Shown: positions 1-9,157 of the stretch, in pieces
How positions within the stretch are numbered: position 1 is the stretch's first letter
Layout of the letters: each line of letters starts with the position of its first letter
Assembly (NCBI RefSeq): GCF_008370255.1
Contig: NZ_SEUI01000001.1
Coordinates: 1,018,976-1,075,895 of the forward strand
From: Pseudoalteromonas sp. FUC4
Lineage (GTDB): Bacteria > Pseudomonadota > Gammaproteobacteria > Enterobacterales > Alteromonadaceae
Direction of reading: 5' to 3'
Length of the DNA stretch: 56,920 nucleotides
Made by a program: the position numbers and the translations under genes
The notes under the pieces: generated by a model
Seen by the model: only the letters and a program-made list of their open reading frames with translations
The model's database searches: none
Told to the model about the DNA's origin: nothing

Positions 1-309
1 CCCTTTATCGGTGAATACCTCATAAGCTCTTTCAATTAAATTAATCGCTTCGTTCAGGTGCTCCTTAGAAGCATTATTTTTAACTTCTGCTCTATGCCTT
101 TTAATTGTGGTCAAATACACATTTAGGGCAACTAAAGCACTAATTGCTATGGCAATAGAACCTGTAGACTGAGCTATTTGCAAAAAAGGTATATCAGACG
201 AAGTACCTAGAGCAATTGTAAACAAAATTAATGAAAGCAGCACTACCAGTAAAAAAAACCTAACAGCATGAGTCCTCCTTAACTCCTTACAATTTAATAG
301 TGCATTCAT
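1..309 (-). CDS. Membrane protein, 3' part cut by window edge
   Basis: An open frame of 103 codons runs from an ATG at 309 to the left edge with no stop, so only the N-terminal part is visible. The residues show a basic start, a hydrophobic segment (about 18-36), a second hydrophobic segment (about 45-65), then a charged, helical stretch rich in K, R and E. This suggests a two-helix inner-membrane anchor followed by a cytoplasmic helical region. I do not recognise the family. The start is uncertain: a strong AAGGAGG lies inside the frame but points to an ATG in another frame that soon stops. It is transcribed away from the recombinase gene. Confidence 0.55.
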   Translation of the reverse strand, partial: MNALLNCKELRRTHAVRFFLLVVLLSLILFTIALGTSSDIPFLQIAQSTGSIAIAISALVALNVYLTTIKRHRAEVKNNASKEHLNEAINLIERAYEVFTDKG

Positions 310-590
310 CGCACATACTTCTGCCGACTAAACGCTCTTTCATCTACTTTATATAGTTTTAACAAATTACCTAAGGCATTACTATCACAAAGTTTTCTAA
401 ATTTTTTAGATAGAGTTAATCGAACCAATATTCGCGCAGCGCTCATTTTCATGGATATATGCGCAAAGAGCCGTTTGACGGCTCAATTAACTATTATATT
501 TAGTCAATCTCAATGGCTGGTTTTCGCTCATACCCGAATTCTTTTGTAGCGGGCTAAGCTTAAAACTCCATAAACACCGGAGTACAACTA
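310..590. other. Intergenic, no gene seen
   Basis: AT-rich spacer between two divergent genes. It holds one short hairpin (GAGCCGT/ACGGCTC at 468-484) without a clear T-tract, and presumably the promoters of both genes. I see no attachment site or repeat that can be tied to the neighbouring recombinase. Confidence 0.4.
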
Positions 591-1214
591 ATGCACCAGT
601 TAACAATATATCAGCCTAAAGAGCCTTGGAATAAAAATAAGCTTGTAGGACAAAAGTTACCTCTGAAATTGCAGCAAATATGGGCTATCCGAATACGACT
701 AGAACTTTTTCATAAAATAAGAGATCTAGCACTATTTAACCTAGCCATAGATAGCAAACTAAGAGGGTGTGATTTAGTTTCACTAAAAGTTAACGACATC
801 GCACATGGTAAAACAATTCAATCACGGGCAATAGTCGTTCAAAAAAAGACTGGTATGCCCGTTCAATTTGAAATTACTGGGAATACAAGGAAATCAATTG
901 TGGCGCTCATAGAGCAATTTACTCTCAACTCTTATGATTACTTGTTTAAGTCACGAATTCATTCCTCTGAACACCTTTCAACCCGTCAATATGGACGTAT
1001 AGTTGATTCTTGGGTCACCTCAATTGGGTTAGATAAGACTCAATATGGCACTCATTCTATGAGACGTACTAAACCATCACTAATTTACAAAAAAACTAAA
1101 AATTTAAGAGCCTGTCAGCTTCTACTTGGCCATAGAAAACTAGAGAGCACTGTCAGGTACTTGGGAATAGAAGTTGATGATGCGTTAGAAGTATCAGAAC
1201 AGATCGATGCTTAA
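591..1214 (+). CDS. Tyrosine recombinase/integrase, catalytic domain only
   Basis: Site-specific DNA recombinase of the phage-integrase family. The 207 residues are essentially a catalytic domain: R58 (KLRGCDL), K85/K86 (QKKTG), H155-x-x-R158 (HSMRR), H181 (LLGH) and the nucleophile Y190 (VRYLG) form a complete active site. There is almost no N-terminal core-binding domain, unlike the usual 300-400 residue integrases. The sequence matches a compact recombinase type I have seen in many Proteobacteria. All catalytic residues are present, so it looks functional. No cargo or attachment site is visible beside it, so its target is unknown. A strong hairpin follows the stop. Confidence 0.9.
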   Translation: MHQLTIYQPKEPWNKNKLVGQKLPLKLQQIWAIRIRLELFHKIRDLALFNLAIDSKLRGCDLVSLKVNDIAHGKTIQSRAIVVQKKTGMPVQFEITGNTRKSIVALIEQFTLNSYDYLFKSRIHSSEHLSTRQYGRIVDSWVTSIGLDKTQYGTHSMRRTKPSLIYKKTKNLRACQLLLGHRKLESTVRYLGIEVDDALEVSEQIDA

Positions 1215-1219
1215 GTTTG

Positions 1220-1258
1220 AACCAATGCCAGACCTGAAGTAAGCGTCTGGGATTGGTT
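1220..1258 (+). terminator. Hairpin after the recombinase gene
   Basis: AACCAATGCCAGAC (1220-1233) pairs with GTCTGGGATTGGTT (1245-1258) with one mismatch and an 11-nt loop, starting 5 nt after the recombinase stop codon. The T-tract is short (TTTC), so termination could be weak. It could instead be a recombination-related structure, but nothing else supports that. Confidence 0.6.
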
Positions 1259-1299
1259 TCTAAAAAAATGTTAATCCACGCTACTTTGTTCTAAGAAAA

Positions 1300-1782
1300 T
1301 TATAATGAAGCTGTATCAATATTGATTTGATAAGGCTTACTGACAAACTCAGCCATTTTTATACACTCCTTAACTGCAAATCCTCGTCCTTTGTAGTTTG
1401 CGAAAGCAATATGAGTATTATCAGTTAACACTGCATATAATCTATAGTCATGTGTGTAGCCTTTTCTAGGTATAGCTTTAAAGCCTTTAATATCTGATAG
1501 TTTATACACACGTTTAAAAATAGTATATAAACTACTCGACTTTAATTCCAAGGTTTGCTTTGCGAGATCAAAACGACATACATAGCCACCAAACAGACCA
1601 CTCCACCCTAGCCAGCATATAAACCCAGATACCCATATCGGTAATGATTTTGCTTCATCAGAATTAAACACATTAATTAGCCCGATAAATAAAAAGAAAC
1701 CACACAACAAAACTATCAATAACCTAGTTAACCTTGGTTGTCGATAAATAGCCAGCTCTCTAGATAGCTCTTTAAAATACAT
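1300..1782 (-). CDS. Hypothetical two-helix membrane protein
   Basis: Unrecognised 160-residue protein. Two adjacent hydrophobic segments (about 18-38 and 48-68) are followed by about 90 soluble residues of mixed beta/alpha character (KQTLELKSSS, YKLSDIKGFK), a layout reminiscent of small membrane proteins with a PH-like cytoplasmic domain; this is only a topology impression. Its ATG shares one base with the stop of the upstream gene (TAATG), so the two are co-transcribed and probably translationally coupled. Both have the same plan and may work together. Confidence 0.65.
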   Translation of the reverse strand: MYFKELSRELAIYRQPRLTRLLIVLLCGFFLFIGLINVFNSDEAKSLPIWVSGFICWLGWSGLFGGYVCRFDLAKQTLELKSSSLYTIFKRVYKLSDIKGFKAIPRKGYTHDYRLYAVLTDNTHIAFANYKGRGFAVKECIKMAEFVSKPYQINIDTASL

Positions 1783-2504
1783 TACAGCACTCCGTATTTA
1801 ACTAAGCCCGCAATGGCTGTAAAAACAAAAAATGGCAGGGATAGTTTTATTAGCGATTTGCGATTCCATATTTCAATGAAAACAGGATCTTCACTATTGA
1901 AACCTACATCTTCCAGATGAGATTTTGAATTAGCTTTTTTAGTACCATGAGTAATTTGAGGTGAGCTATATAATTCACTTTGAGCAAACTTTATCGGTGT
2001 TTTATTTGGCCAATCCGATATGGATTCAACAGCAGTAGTATTATATTTTGTATTTAAAAACGAAATGAACATCTTAGCATCTGTATACTGTTTAAATTCA
2101 TATAACTGATCAACAAACTTAATTTGATAAGGGCCTTGCGCGCCTATACTACTCAATTCAAATGATAGTGTATCAAACGATGTAACAACTTTACTTCTTT
2201 GAAAGCAACCCCATAATGCGGTTTTTAAATTAAGCTGTTTTTCTGTCACGTTAAACTCTAAACGGCTCTTTCGACCAAAAAGCAATATAGATATACTTAA
2301 AAAGAAGCTTGCAGAAGTCGCGAAGAAAATACTTTCCCATCCTTCGCTTGCAACTGTCATCACAATGCTGATAATTCCAGGAATAAGCATAATAAACGCA
2401 AAAATTTTGCTTGTCATTTCGCGTCTTGAGGGCATTGATGTATTACCACTTTGATCTGTTTTGAGGACTTTTTTTATAAGCTTGGATAGATTGTTATATT
2501 CCAT
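1782..2504 (-). CDS. Hypothetical membrane protein, first gene of a pair
   Basis: Unrecognised 240-residue protein. After a basic N-terminus it has two hydrophobic segments (about 31-50 and 57-74), a soluble middle region with strand-like motifs (RLEFNVTEKQLNLKTALWG), and a last hydrophobic segment at the C-terminus (about 219-238). It overlaps the 160-residue gene by one base and shares its plan of paired helices plus a beta-rich soluble part, so the two may be diverged relatives or partners. No enzymatic motif is visible. Confidence 0.65.
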   Translation of the reverse strand: MEYNNLSKLIKKVLKTDQSGNTSMPSRREMTSKIFAFIMLIPGIISIVMTVASEGWESIFFATSASFFLSISILLFGRKSRLEFNVTEKQLNLKTALWGCFQRSKVVTSFDTLSFELSSIGAQGPYQIKFVDQLYEFKQYTDAKMFISFLNTKYNTTAVESISDWPNKTPIKFAQSELYSSPQITHGTKKANSKSHLEDVGFNSEDPVFIEIWNRKSLIKLSLPFFVFTAIAGLVKYGVL

Positions 2505-2586
2505 TACTTCAACCTTAAAATTAATTATTACCTTATTTACATTAACATAAAGTAGCTAAGTAAACCTTATCTCACGATACTCATAT

Positions 2587-2603
2587 CGCTCCTTATACAG
2601 GAG
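2587..2603. other. Short GC hairpin between operons
   Basis: GCTCCT TATAC AGGAGC forms a six-base-pair hairpin between the SapC-like gene and the upstream membrane-protein pair. It is followed by AAAATT on the plus strand and lacks a good T-tract, so it is at best a weak terminator or an mRNA end. Confidence 0.3.
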
Positions 2604-2719
2604 CAAAATTATTATTTACAAGACAACAGTTAATCCAAGTCAGGAAAACCTTAAATGCATTTGATATAAAAAGATGACCGTCCGGTTATCGCTCAAAACG
2701 GCCTATTACATCTGTAATT

Positions 2720-3451
2720 TTAAAGTTCGCTCTTCCAGTTTAATAACTTCTGTATATGACCTGTTGAAGCGATGATCATATAACAGGCTTGGAGATAGCT
2801 CATTTCGTGTAATGACTTAAGTGCTTGTATATCAAGCTGCGCCAATGCCTGTTCGTTAATGGCGTATAAACCAGTATAGGTTTGCTTTTCGCCATGTTGA
2901 GTAAGGCTCAGTTGTACGGCTTCTAACAACTCATGCTCTAGCAAGGTCGTTATAAATGCACTAGTGCGCTTATTACCATGTATCAGCATCATTAACTGCT
3001 CACAAACAGCGTTTAAGTAGGCCGTGGGCTCTCCCTGTGGATCAAAAATGCGCTCTCCTATATTTGCATTAACACGTGGGTGTTCTTGATTAATAAGCAC
3101 AGCGAGGTCGTTATCCGATGGCTGTGTTTCTGGCGTATCACGTAAACCTAACTTGAATGGCTCACGCTTTATATGCAGTGGTATGTGTTGTGCTCGCCAG
3201 CTTCCTTGGTGCAAAAATAAATTCTCTCCCGCTGTAAATCCAGTCAAAGCATACAATTCAAACTGGCCTGTTTGTGGGTTTTTCATAAAGTACACAGGGT
3301 AATCTAACACCAACTGCTTTAGCTCATCAGCGACTATGGGAATGTAATTAATATTGTCACCAAGTTCACCAGCGCGCGCATTGTTTATATATAAGTTTGC
3401 GTGTGTATTTTTATCTAATAATGTTGCGTTTGTCATCGTAAAGTTACTCAT
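2720..3451 (-). CDS. SapC-like protein
   Basis: 243-residue soluble protein of the SapC-like family (named after a Campylobacter S-layer-associated protein). Family features seen are the N-terminal HANLYINNARAGELGDNINYIPI region, the YPVYFMKNPQTGQFELYALTGF core and a C-terminal helix bundle. The biochemical function of the family is not established. In Alteromonadales and related marine bacteria it is regularly coded beside tryptophan-halogenase-like proteins and TonB-dependent receptors, exactly as here. It is the last gene of the minus-strand set receptor, halogenase, SapC; the gap to the halogenase is only 18 bp. Confidence 0.8.
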   Translation of the reverse strand: MSNFTMTNATLLDKNTHANLYINNARAGELGDNINYIPIVADELKQLVLDYPVYFMKNPQTGQFELYALTGFTAGENLFLHQGSWRAQHIPLHIKREPFKLGLRDTPETQPSDNDLAVLINQEHPRVNANIGERIFDPQGEPTAYLNAVCEQLMMLIHGNKRTSAFITTLLEHELLEAVQLSLTQHGEKQTYTGLYAINEQALAQLDIQALKSLHEMSYLQACYMIIASTGHIQKLLNWKSEL

Positions 3452-3469
3452 TTAAGTGCGGTTTTTAAG

Positions 3470-5038
3470 CTAAATTTTTTGTAAACCATACTGTTTTATT
3501 TGTTTTAATAATGTGCGGTTATCCGGTAATTTATTCACTAATTCAGCCGTGTCTTTGGTATTTTTAGTTGCTAGATTTTGCGCTTTTTTAATCGCACTAG
3601 GGTGATTACCATAATGGGTCGTCGCCGTTTTAAACCCCATGCCATACAATACGTATTGGTAACTTGCTGCCGGAAATACCTCAACAGAATAATCAAAGTG
3701 GTTGTCGTTAGGGATATGTGTTCGCCATAGTGCTAAGTCATCTTGTAAGCTTTGCGGGATACTTTGCTCAGCACAATGTTGCTGCCAAAAAAGGCTATCG
3801 GTTCGCTCACTTAACATATAGTGCAACTTTAAAAAGTCGATAATACGCTGCCAACGGTAGTTAAAAGTACGATTAAATCGCGCGGCGGTTATATCCATGA
3901 CTTGGCGATTAGCCGGTAATTGCTCTGCTATAAAGTTAGCGGATATTTCCACCAGCAATAAGGCCGATGCCTCTAATGGCTCTAAAAAGCCAGCCGACAA
4001 ACCAATCGCTACACAGTTTTTGTGCCAAAACTTTTCTCGGTGTCCTGGTTCAAAACTAATTTTTTTAACATTAAAGTCAGCGCGCTTAGTGGGGGAGATA
4101 TTTAAGTAATCAAAAAGTTGCTCTTTGGCTTCTTCCTCGCTGATATGGCGACTTGAGTAAACGTGCCCTACTCCACGGCGTGTTTGCAGACCAATATCCC
4201 ATATCCAGCCCGCTGTTTGTGCTGTAGAAATGGTGTGTGAACTAATTGCCTGAGTGTCATCTTCATACGGCATGTGTACTGCTAATGCACTATCAGCAAA
4301 TAAAATGTCTTTACATGATTTAAAGCCGACTTTTAAATTTTCACCTAACAATAAAGATTTAAACCCTGAGCAATCTATAAATAAATCGCCGCAAATCGTT
4401 GTGTTATTATCCAAACTTAATGAGTGTATATCGCCATGGACGTTATTATTTACCGATAAAACACTGGCTATCACATGTGTTACGTTTAATTTGTTGATGC
4501 AATGATCTTTTAAAAATGTAGCAAATAAGCCAGCATCTAAATGATACGCGTAATTTGCCACACCACTGTATTGCGCTGTTGTTAGGGCTTTAGGTGCTAA
4601 ATTGTGCTCACACAAAGCGTGTTGAGGACAAACAAAATTTGCAAAGTGATTGTAAGGTTCGGCTGAATCAGTGTTTTGGGTTAGCCAAGCTGCAGCTAAA
4701 GCATTATCTACAAAGCCTTGCGGCATCATCAGTGGATGGTAATAAAAGTCGTTTTCTTTTGTGCTATGCCAGTTAGCAAATTTAGCGCCTTGTTTAAACG
4801 TTACGTTACATTGATTAATAAACTGTGCTTCATCAACCCCCATATTTTGTAACGTTCTGCGCATGGTCGGCCATGTGCCCTCACCGACGCCAACCGTTGC
4901 TATATCTGATGATTCTACTAAGGTAATTTTATAATTAAGACTATGGTGTTTTTGTAAGTAAGCGGCGATGATCCCTGCGCTTAACCAGCCTGCGGTTCCG
5001 CCACCTACGATTACAATTGATTTTAATGTGTCATTCAT
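3470..5038 (-). CDS. Tryptophan-halogenase-family flavoprotein
   Basis: FAD-dependent halogenase-like protein of 522 residues. I place the start at 5038, where AGAGG lies 6 nt before the ATG; an upstream in-frame extension lacks a start signal. Residues 11-17 (VGGGTAG) form the FAD-binding loop, K82 (TFKQGAKF) aligns with the lysine that carries the chlorinating species in PrnA/RebH, and W278-x-W280-x-I282 matches the WxWxIP signature except that the proline is G283. In true halogenases that motif suppresses monooxygenase activity, so its change leaves the reaction uncertain. Between SapC and a TonB receptor, it belongs to the marine receptor-associated branch whose substrates are mostly unknown. 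Confidence 0.85.
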   Translation of the reverse strand: MNDTLKSIVIVGGGTAGWLSAGIIAAYLQKHHSLNYKITLVESSDIATVGVGEGTWPTMRRTLQNMGVDEAQFINQCNVTFKQGAKFANWHSTKENDFYYHPLMMPQGFVDNALAAAWLTQNTDSAEPYNHFANFVCPQHALCEHNLAPKALTTAQYSGVANYAYHLDAGLFATFLKDHCINKLNVTHVIASVLSVNNNVHGDIHSLSLDNNTTICGDLFIDCSGFKSLLLGENLKVGFKSCKDILFADSALAVHMPYEDDTQAISSHTISTAQTAGWIWDIGLQTRRGVGHVYSSRHISEEEAKEQLFDYLNISPTKRADFNVKKISFEPGHREKFWHKNCVAIGLSAGFLEPLEASALLLVEISANFIAEQLPANRQVMDITAARFNRTFNYRWQRIIDFLKLHYMLSERTDSLFWQQHCAEQSIPQSLQDDLALWRTHIPNDNHFDYSVEVFPAASYQYVLYGMGFKTATTHYGNHPSAIKKAQNLATKNTKDTAELVNKLPDNRTLLKQIKQYGLQKI

Positions 5039-5113
5039 AGCAACCTCTATTATTGCTATATAGCGAGCAAAAAGAGCAAGACTACGAGTGCCTTGCTCTT
5101 TCAAATTAGCTCA

Positions 5114-7885
5114 TTACCACTTAGCAGTGAAACCTATGCTATAACGTGGGCCATATTGCTCAGCAGATATTAGTTGTTCGCTAAAGCGGCCATGACGACG
5201 AACGGTTTCGTCAGTCAAGTTAAGCGCATCAAAATTAACTGAGTACGATTCATTAATCGTGTAATTAAAGTTAAAATCTAACTGACCATATGCTTCAGTA
5301 AATGTAGGCTCTGTGCCTAGCGAAAGTAAGAACTCGTCACGCCAGTTATAAGCAAGACGCACTTCGAAGTCGTCATTCTCATAAAAACCAACAAGGTTAC
5401 CAGAGTCACTCAAGCCCGCTAGAGCAATGGTTTGATCAAAGTTATACGGTTCAAACTCTTCGTCACTGTTAACTATGGTATAATTAGCAACAACACCAAA
5501 ACCGGTATCCTCAATCATATATTGACCATTTAATTCCCAACCATCTACTTCACGATTTTGTAAGTTATCAGGTGTTGAAATATCAAAGGTCACAACTGGG
5601 TCAGACGCTTGACTCATACATGCAGGGTTTGGCGTATCAGAGCTATCTGGACAACCTGGGCGCGGATTTGCACTTGGATCGCGCAGTGGCTCACCGTTAA
5701 TGTCATCAAGTGTGCCTTGTACAACTCCTGCACCAATGAAGTTTTCTACAAACTTTTTGAAATAACCGACTGATGCATAACTACCATCATTACCATACCA
5801 CTCAAACGAAAAATCAAAGTTGTCTGAAGTAATGGGTAAAAGGTTTGGATTACCCTGCGATGCATTAAACGGGCCTTCTGGGCGTGCATTGATTGTTGTT
5901 GACGGGAACATGGCACCAATGCCTGCACGGGCAAGTGTTCGGCTATAAGAAAAACGTGCTTTGTATCCGTTATCTAAATCAGCACTTAAATCAAGGTTTG
6001 GTAAGATACGCGTGTACTCACCTTCCAGCTCTTGTGGTGTTGCCTCAGCGGCATACACAGGACGTAGCTCTTCAGCATGGCGGTAATTTAGTGCAACGAT
6101 GGCTGGCTTCACAGAGTAACCGGTTACATCCGTGCTTTCATAACGTACCCCAACATTCATGTCTATGGGAATATCATTAAACTCGGTACTTACATCTAAT
6201 GACACGTAAAATGCCAATGTTTGCTCTTGTACGCCATTAGTTGAAATATCTGGATCTCTAAATAACCCTTCATTTTGCACAATACCAACAAAGTCTTGCG
6301 CACTAAACCTTGGTATATAAGGGAATAATTGGTCTGACCCTGAAAACTTGTCAGCAAATCCAGAGGCATCATCAAAAGTCATTCCTAAACTTTCTAATGG
6401 AACATCTACGAATGAGAATTGCTCAGATAAATAAGTATCAATTTGATAATCAGTGTACATAGCACCAAAATGAATTGCTGAAATTGCACCACTGTTTAAG
6501 TTTTCCCACATACCACTGGCATGATATTGCTTGATGTTATTTTTCATCTCATAGCCACGACGCTGATACAAATCCGATACGATATTATCTGGATTATAAG
6601 CGCCGCCCGGTAGTGATGAGTCATCAACTGTAATACGTGGCACTTCAGTTGAGAAATTAGCACCTATTAAATCCACAGAACCAGGAATGTTTTTTAAGTT
6701 CGCGATTGTTTCGGCCGTATTACCATCAGGGTTTGAATGAGAAGTTGAATCATGGGCATCAAAGCTCAATTTAAGTGAATCAGACGCTTGCCATGCGAGA
6801 TTTAAACCAAAAGAGTCGTTCTCTTTTTTCTCGTAAAGCTCCCATGCCCAAAAATTAAGTTCATCATTGGCATTAGTGATATCCAATAAAGTACCATTTT
6901 GATCTGCTGTACCACCTGGGTTATCGAACCAAAATGTCATTTTATTCGTTTCACTGATTTCTTCAAAGCGCGATAAAGTATAGTCAAACGTAGCGGTTAT
7001 ATTATCTGTAGGTGCAAATTGTAATACTAATTGGGCGTTATCACGGGTACGTTCCGTTTCAAAACGTTCCATTTCTGGTGTCCACGGCACCCAGTAAGTT
7101 CCCGTAGGATTGACTGAAGTATCAATAGCACTGCTATCAACACCATTTGGGTTAGCACGGTTTTTAACCCAACCTTGTGAAGTTCCAACACGTTCACGAC
7201 CACTTTCTCGTTCTGAATGTGAAACAGACAGCAATACACCAAACATATCATCGGCAAACGTTTGGCTGATCATGCCAGATATTTCAGGCGTGACATTCGA
7301 TTTTTCTGAGCTCGTGTCTTTAATTGCTTTTACATTTGCAAATGCTTTAAAGCCATCATAGTCAAATGGCTTAGCGGTATTAATATCAATGGTAGCACCA
7401 ATACCACCTGATGCGACATTCGCTTTACCTGTTTTATAAACAGTTACACCAGAGACACTTTCAGCTGCAATTTCTCTAAAATTAAAACTACGTGACACAC
7501 CAGCTTCTTGTAAAACTGACGAGTTTGGCATTTGACGGCCATTTAAAGTCACTAAGTTAAAGCTTGGCCCAAAGCCACGCACTGTTACTTGGTTACCTTC
7601 GTTATTGGCTCTATCAATAGATACGCCGCTAATACGCTGTAATGATTCTGCTAAATTAGTATCAGGAAGTTTGCCTATGTCTTCAGCGGATATAGCATCA
7701 ACTACACCTGATGAATCTTGTTTTATTGATGCAGATTTACTTAGAGCACTTCTGATACCAGTTACTTGAATAACTTCTAAATCATTTTGCGCTGATGTAT
7801 CGTTTTTTTGCTCAGCATAAGTCAATGTGGATGTGAGTAGCATAGCTGCGCAAATCGCATTTAATTTAAATTGTGTGTGAGTCAT
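5114..7885 (-). CDS. TonB-dependent receptor, polysaccharide-type
   Basis: Outer-membrane receptor for active, TonB-driven uptake. The start is at 7885 (TAGGTG upstream, then a signal peptide ending near TLTYA), giving 923 residues. A TonB-box-like DLEVIQVTG precedes the plug (IRSALSKSASIKQDSSGVVDAISAEDIGKLPDTNLAESLQRISGV...), whose wording is typical of the Alteromonadales/Xanthomonadales oligosaccharide receptors; the rest is a 22-strand barrel ending in FTAKW. It heads a receptor, halogenase, SapC set, with an IclR regulator upstream. The substrate cannot be read from the sequence. A perfect ATTGTTAACAAT palindrome lies 79 bp before the start. Confidence 0.92.
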   Translation of the reverse strand: MTHTQFKLNAICAAMLLTSTLTYAEQKNDTSAQNDLEVIQVTGIRSALSKSASIKQDSSGVVDAISAEDIGKLPDTNLAESLQRISGVSIDRANNEGNQVTVRGFGPSFNLVTLNGRQMPNSSVLQEAGVSRSFNFREIAAESVSGVTVYKTGKANVASGGIGATIDINTAKPFDYDGFKAFANVKAIKDTSSEKSNVTPEISGMISQTFADDMFGVLLSVSHSERESGRERVGTSQGWVKNRANPNGVDSSAIDTSVNPTGTYWVPWTPEMERFETERTRDNAQLVLQFAPTDNITATFDYTLSRFEEISETNKMTFWFDNPGGTADQNGTLLDITNANDELNFWAWELYEKKENDSFGLNLAWQASDSLKLSFDAHDSTSHSNPDGNTAETIANLKNIPGSVDLIGANFSTEVPRITVDDSSLPGGAYNPDNIVSDLYQRRGYEMKNNIKQYHASGMWENLNSGAISAIHFGAMYTDYQIDTYLSEQFSFVDVPLESLGMTFDDASGFADKFSGSDQLFPYIPRFSAQDFVGIVQNEGLFRDPDISTNGVQEQTLAFYVSLDVSTEFNDIPIDMNVGVRYESTDVTGYSVKPAIVALNYRHAEELRPVYAAEATPQELEGEYTRILPNLDLSADLDNGYKARFSYSRTLARAGIGAMFPSTTINARPEGPFNASQGNPNLLPITSDNFDFSFEWYGNDGSYASVGYFKKFVENFIGAGVVQGTLDDINGEPLRDPSANPRPGCPDSSDTPNPACMSQASDPVVTFDISTPDNLQNREVDGWELNGQYMIEDTGFGVVANYTIVNSDEEFEPYNFDQTIALAGLSDSGNLVGFYENDDFEVRLAYNWRDEFLLSLGTEPTFTEAYGQLDFNFNYTINESYSVNFDALNLTDETVRRHGRFSEQLISAEQYGPRYSIGFTAKW

Positions 7886-8195
7886 TTTTGCACCTAAATA
7901 ATGTGTTTGTAGAGTGTAATTGTTGTTTAATATTTTAATGAGACGCCTTATTGTTATCAGATTATTGTTAACAATTAACTTTAACAATAATGGAACACCT
8001 CTCATTAAGTCAATCGAAATCAAACAAAAATTTTACAACTGCGCTAATAATTTAAACTAACGCCACTGTATAGGTGATTTTAAAATGGCGAGGAAGTATT
8101 GATAACTAAGTAGTTTAGAGGTGGTTTTTTAATGGGTTTTAGACACCTGGGAAATACAGCGCAAACAGTTTTGCGCGTTAAATTCACCAATCAGT
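7886..8195. promoter_or_regulatory. Receptor promoter region
   Basis: A 310-bp gap between the IclR gene and the receptor it may control. It holds the palindrome at 7964-7975 with related half-sites beside it (TTGTTATCAG at 7951 and TTTAACAATAATGG ending about 7993). Otherwise it is AT-rich with no open frame of note. Confidence 0.5.
7964..7975. promoter_or_regulatory. Palindromic operator candidate, site A (receptor)
   Basis: ATTGTTAACAAT is a perfect 12-bp palindrome, 79 bp upstream of the receptor start. The same word, or close variants, recurs at 9156, 18196 and 21891 before genes of related function. The binding protein is not known; the IclR regulator coded next door is one candidate and a GntR-type regulator elsewhere another. 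Confidence 0.6.
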
Positions 8196-8969
8196 TTAAT
8201 TGTTTAGTAAAGCCGTGATTTTGCTTGCAGTACTTTTAAGCTCTGCGATTATTGCTTGGGCATTCACTGCTGATGTTAATTCTGCATCAAAAGATGAAAT
8301 AGTCAGTGCAGCTATCAATTTTGCTTGGGGTTTACCTATCAGCACAGAGAAATCATCAACACCGGTGATCAAAGGATTACTCTGTACAAGCTGACCTTGT
8401 GTACAAATAACATCGAGTTCATGTTGCAACTGGCTTAGCGCTTTAGATTTTAACGTACTATAACTTGCATCATGTTCAATCAACATACCACGAACTTGCT
8501 CGTTACTATTTGCTAATAATAATTGACCCGCCGTTGATTTACTTAGCTTAAATAATGATCCTTCTGCAATGCTTAAGTGCATTGCACTGTGACTGCGAGC
8601 TTGTACCACCGTCATGGCTTGGCTTTGATACAGCATAGTTAAATAGCATGACTGTCCCAAACTCACCGCTAAATCTTCCATGTAAGGAATGGCGCATTGA
8701 CGCACTTGATCAATCGGCGAAATAGACCGAGATAAATTATAAAGCTTTAAAGATAAGCTATAACGCCCCGAAAATTCATCCCGTATTAAATAGCCCCGAG
8801 ACTCTAAGCCAACCAGCACTCGGTAAATTTCGTTTGCACTACGACCCAGCCCTGCCGCTATTTCACTTTGTGAACAAGTACTTCCTTTAAGTACCAAAAA
8901 CTCAAGTATATCTAGCCCCTTATCTAACGCAGGTACCGCGTATTTACTTTTTACTTTTGTGTTCATCAT
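8196..8969 (-). CDS. IclR-family transcriptional regulator
   Basis: DNA-binding regulator with an N-terminal winged helix-turn-helix (about residues 12-70; SQSEIAAGLGRSANEIYRVLVGLESRGYL) and a C-terminal IclR effector domain, 257 residues. The start is at one of two consecutive ATGs (8969 or 8966), preceded by AAGGTTGGGTGG. It lies between the receptor set and the divergent dioxygenase gene, the usual position for a local regulator. IclR proteins commonly sense aromatic, sugar-acid or short-chain acid catabolites; the effector here cannot be predicted. A TTCATATATGAA palindrome at 9006-9017, just upstream, might be its own operator. Confidence 0.92.
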   Translation of the reverse strand: MMNTKVKSKYAVPALDKGLDILEFLVLKGSTCSQSEIAAGLGRSANEIYRVLVGLESRGYLIRDEFSGRYSLSLKLYNLSRSISPIDQVRQCAIPYMEDLAVSLGQSCYLTMLYQSQAMTVVQARSHSAMHLSIAEGSLFKLSKSTAGQLLLANSNEQVRGMLIEHDASYSTLKSKALSQLQHELDVICTQGQLVQSNPLITGVDDFSVLIGKPQAKLIAALTISSFDAELTSAVNAQAIIAELKSTASKITALLNN

Positions 8970-9005
8970 CCACCCAACCTTATAAAAACATGACAATTCG
9001 CCATC

Positions 9006-9017
9006 TTCATATATGAA
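9006..9017. promoter_or_regulatory. Palindrome upstream of the IclR gene
   Basis: TTCATATATGAA is a perfect palindrome about 37 bp before the regulator start, with a similar TATATGAATATCATA stretch near 9095. Because AT-rich palindromes arise easily here, this is only a candidate autoregulatory site. Confidence 0.3.
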
Positions 9018-9128
9018 TAAAAAAATAATTTTTCTAGCTCATAATTTTTGAATTTTAGTAGAAACAATTAGTTAATCATTACAGCTTTAATTTATATATG
9101 AATATCATATTTTTATATAAATTCAAGC

Positions 9129-9157
9129 TTGACCGTTTAACTAATTCAACTCATTAT
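9129..9157 (+). promoter_or_regulatory. Candidate promoter of the dioxygenase gene
   Basis: TTGACC (9129-9134) and CATTAT (9152-9157) are spaced by 17 bp, a reasonable sigma-70 arrangement. The operator palindrome at 9156-9167 begins in the -10 element, so a protein bound there would block transcription. Confidence 0.5.

Noticed and set aside
1220..1258. Integron attC site next to the recombinase
   Set aside because: No GTTRRRY-type core or paired R/L boxes are present; a simple terminator hairpin explains it.
3897..4776. Open frames on the plus strand across the halogenase gene (60-83 residues)
   Set aside because: They lie antisense within a well-supported gene, lack ribosome sites and have no recognisable motifs.
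7885..8023. Longer N-terminus for the TonB receptor (start at 8023)
   Set aside because: The extra 46 residues run through the operator region; the ATG at 7885 has a ribosome site and a proper signal peptide.
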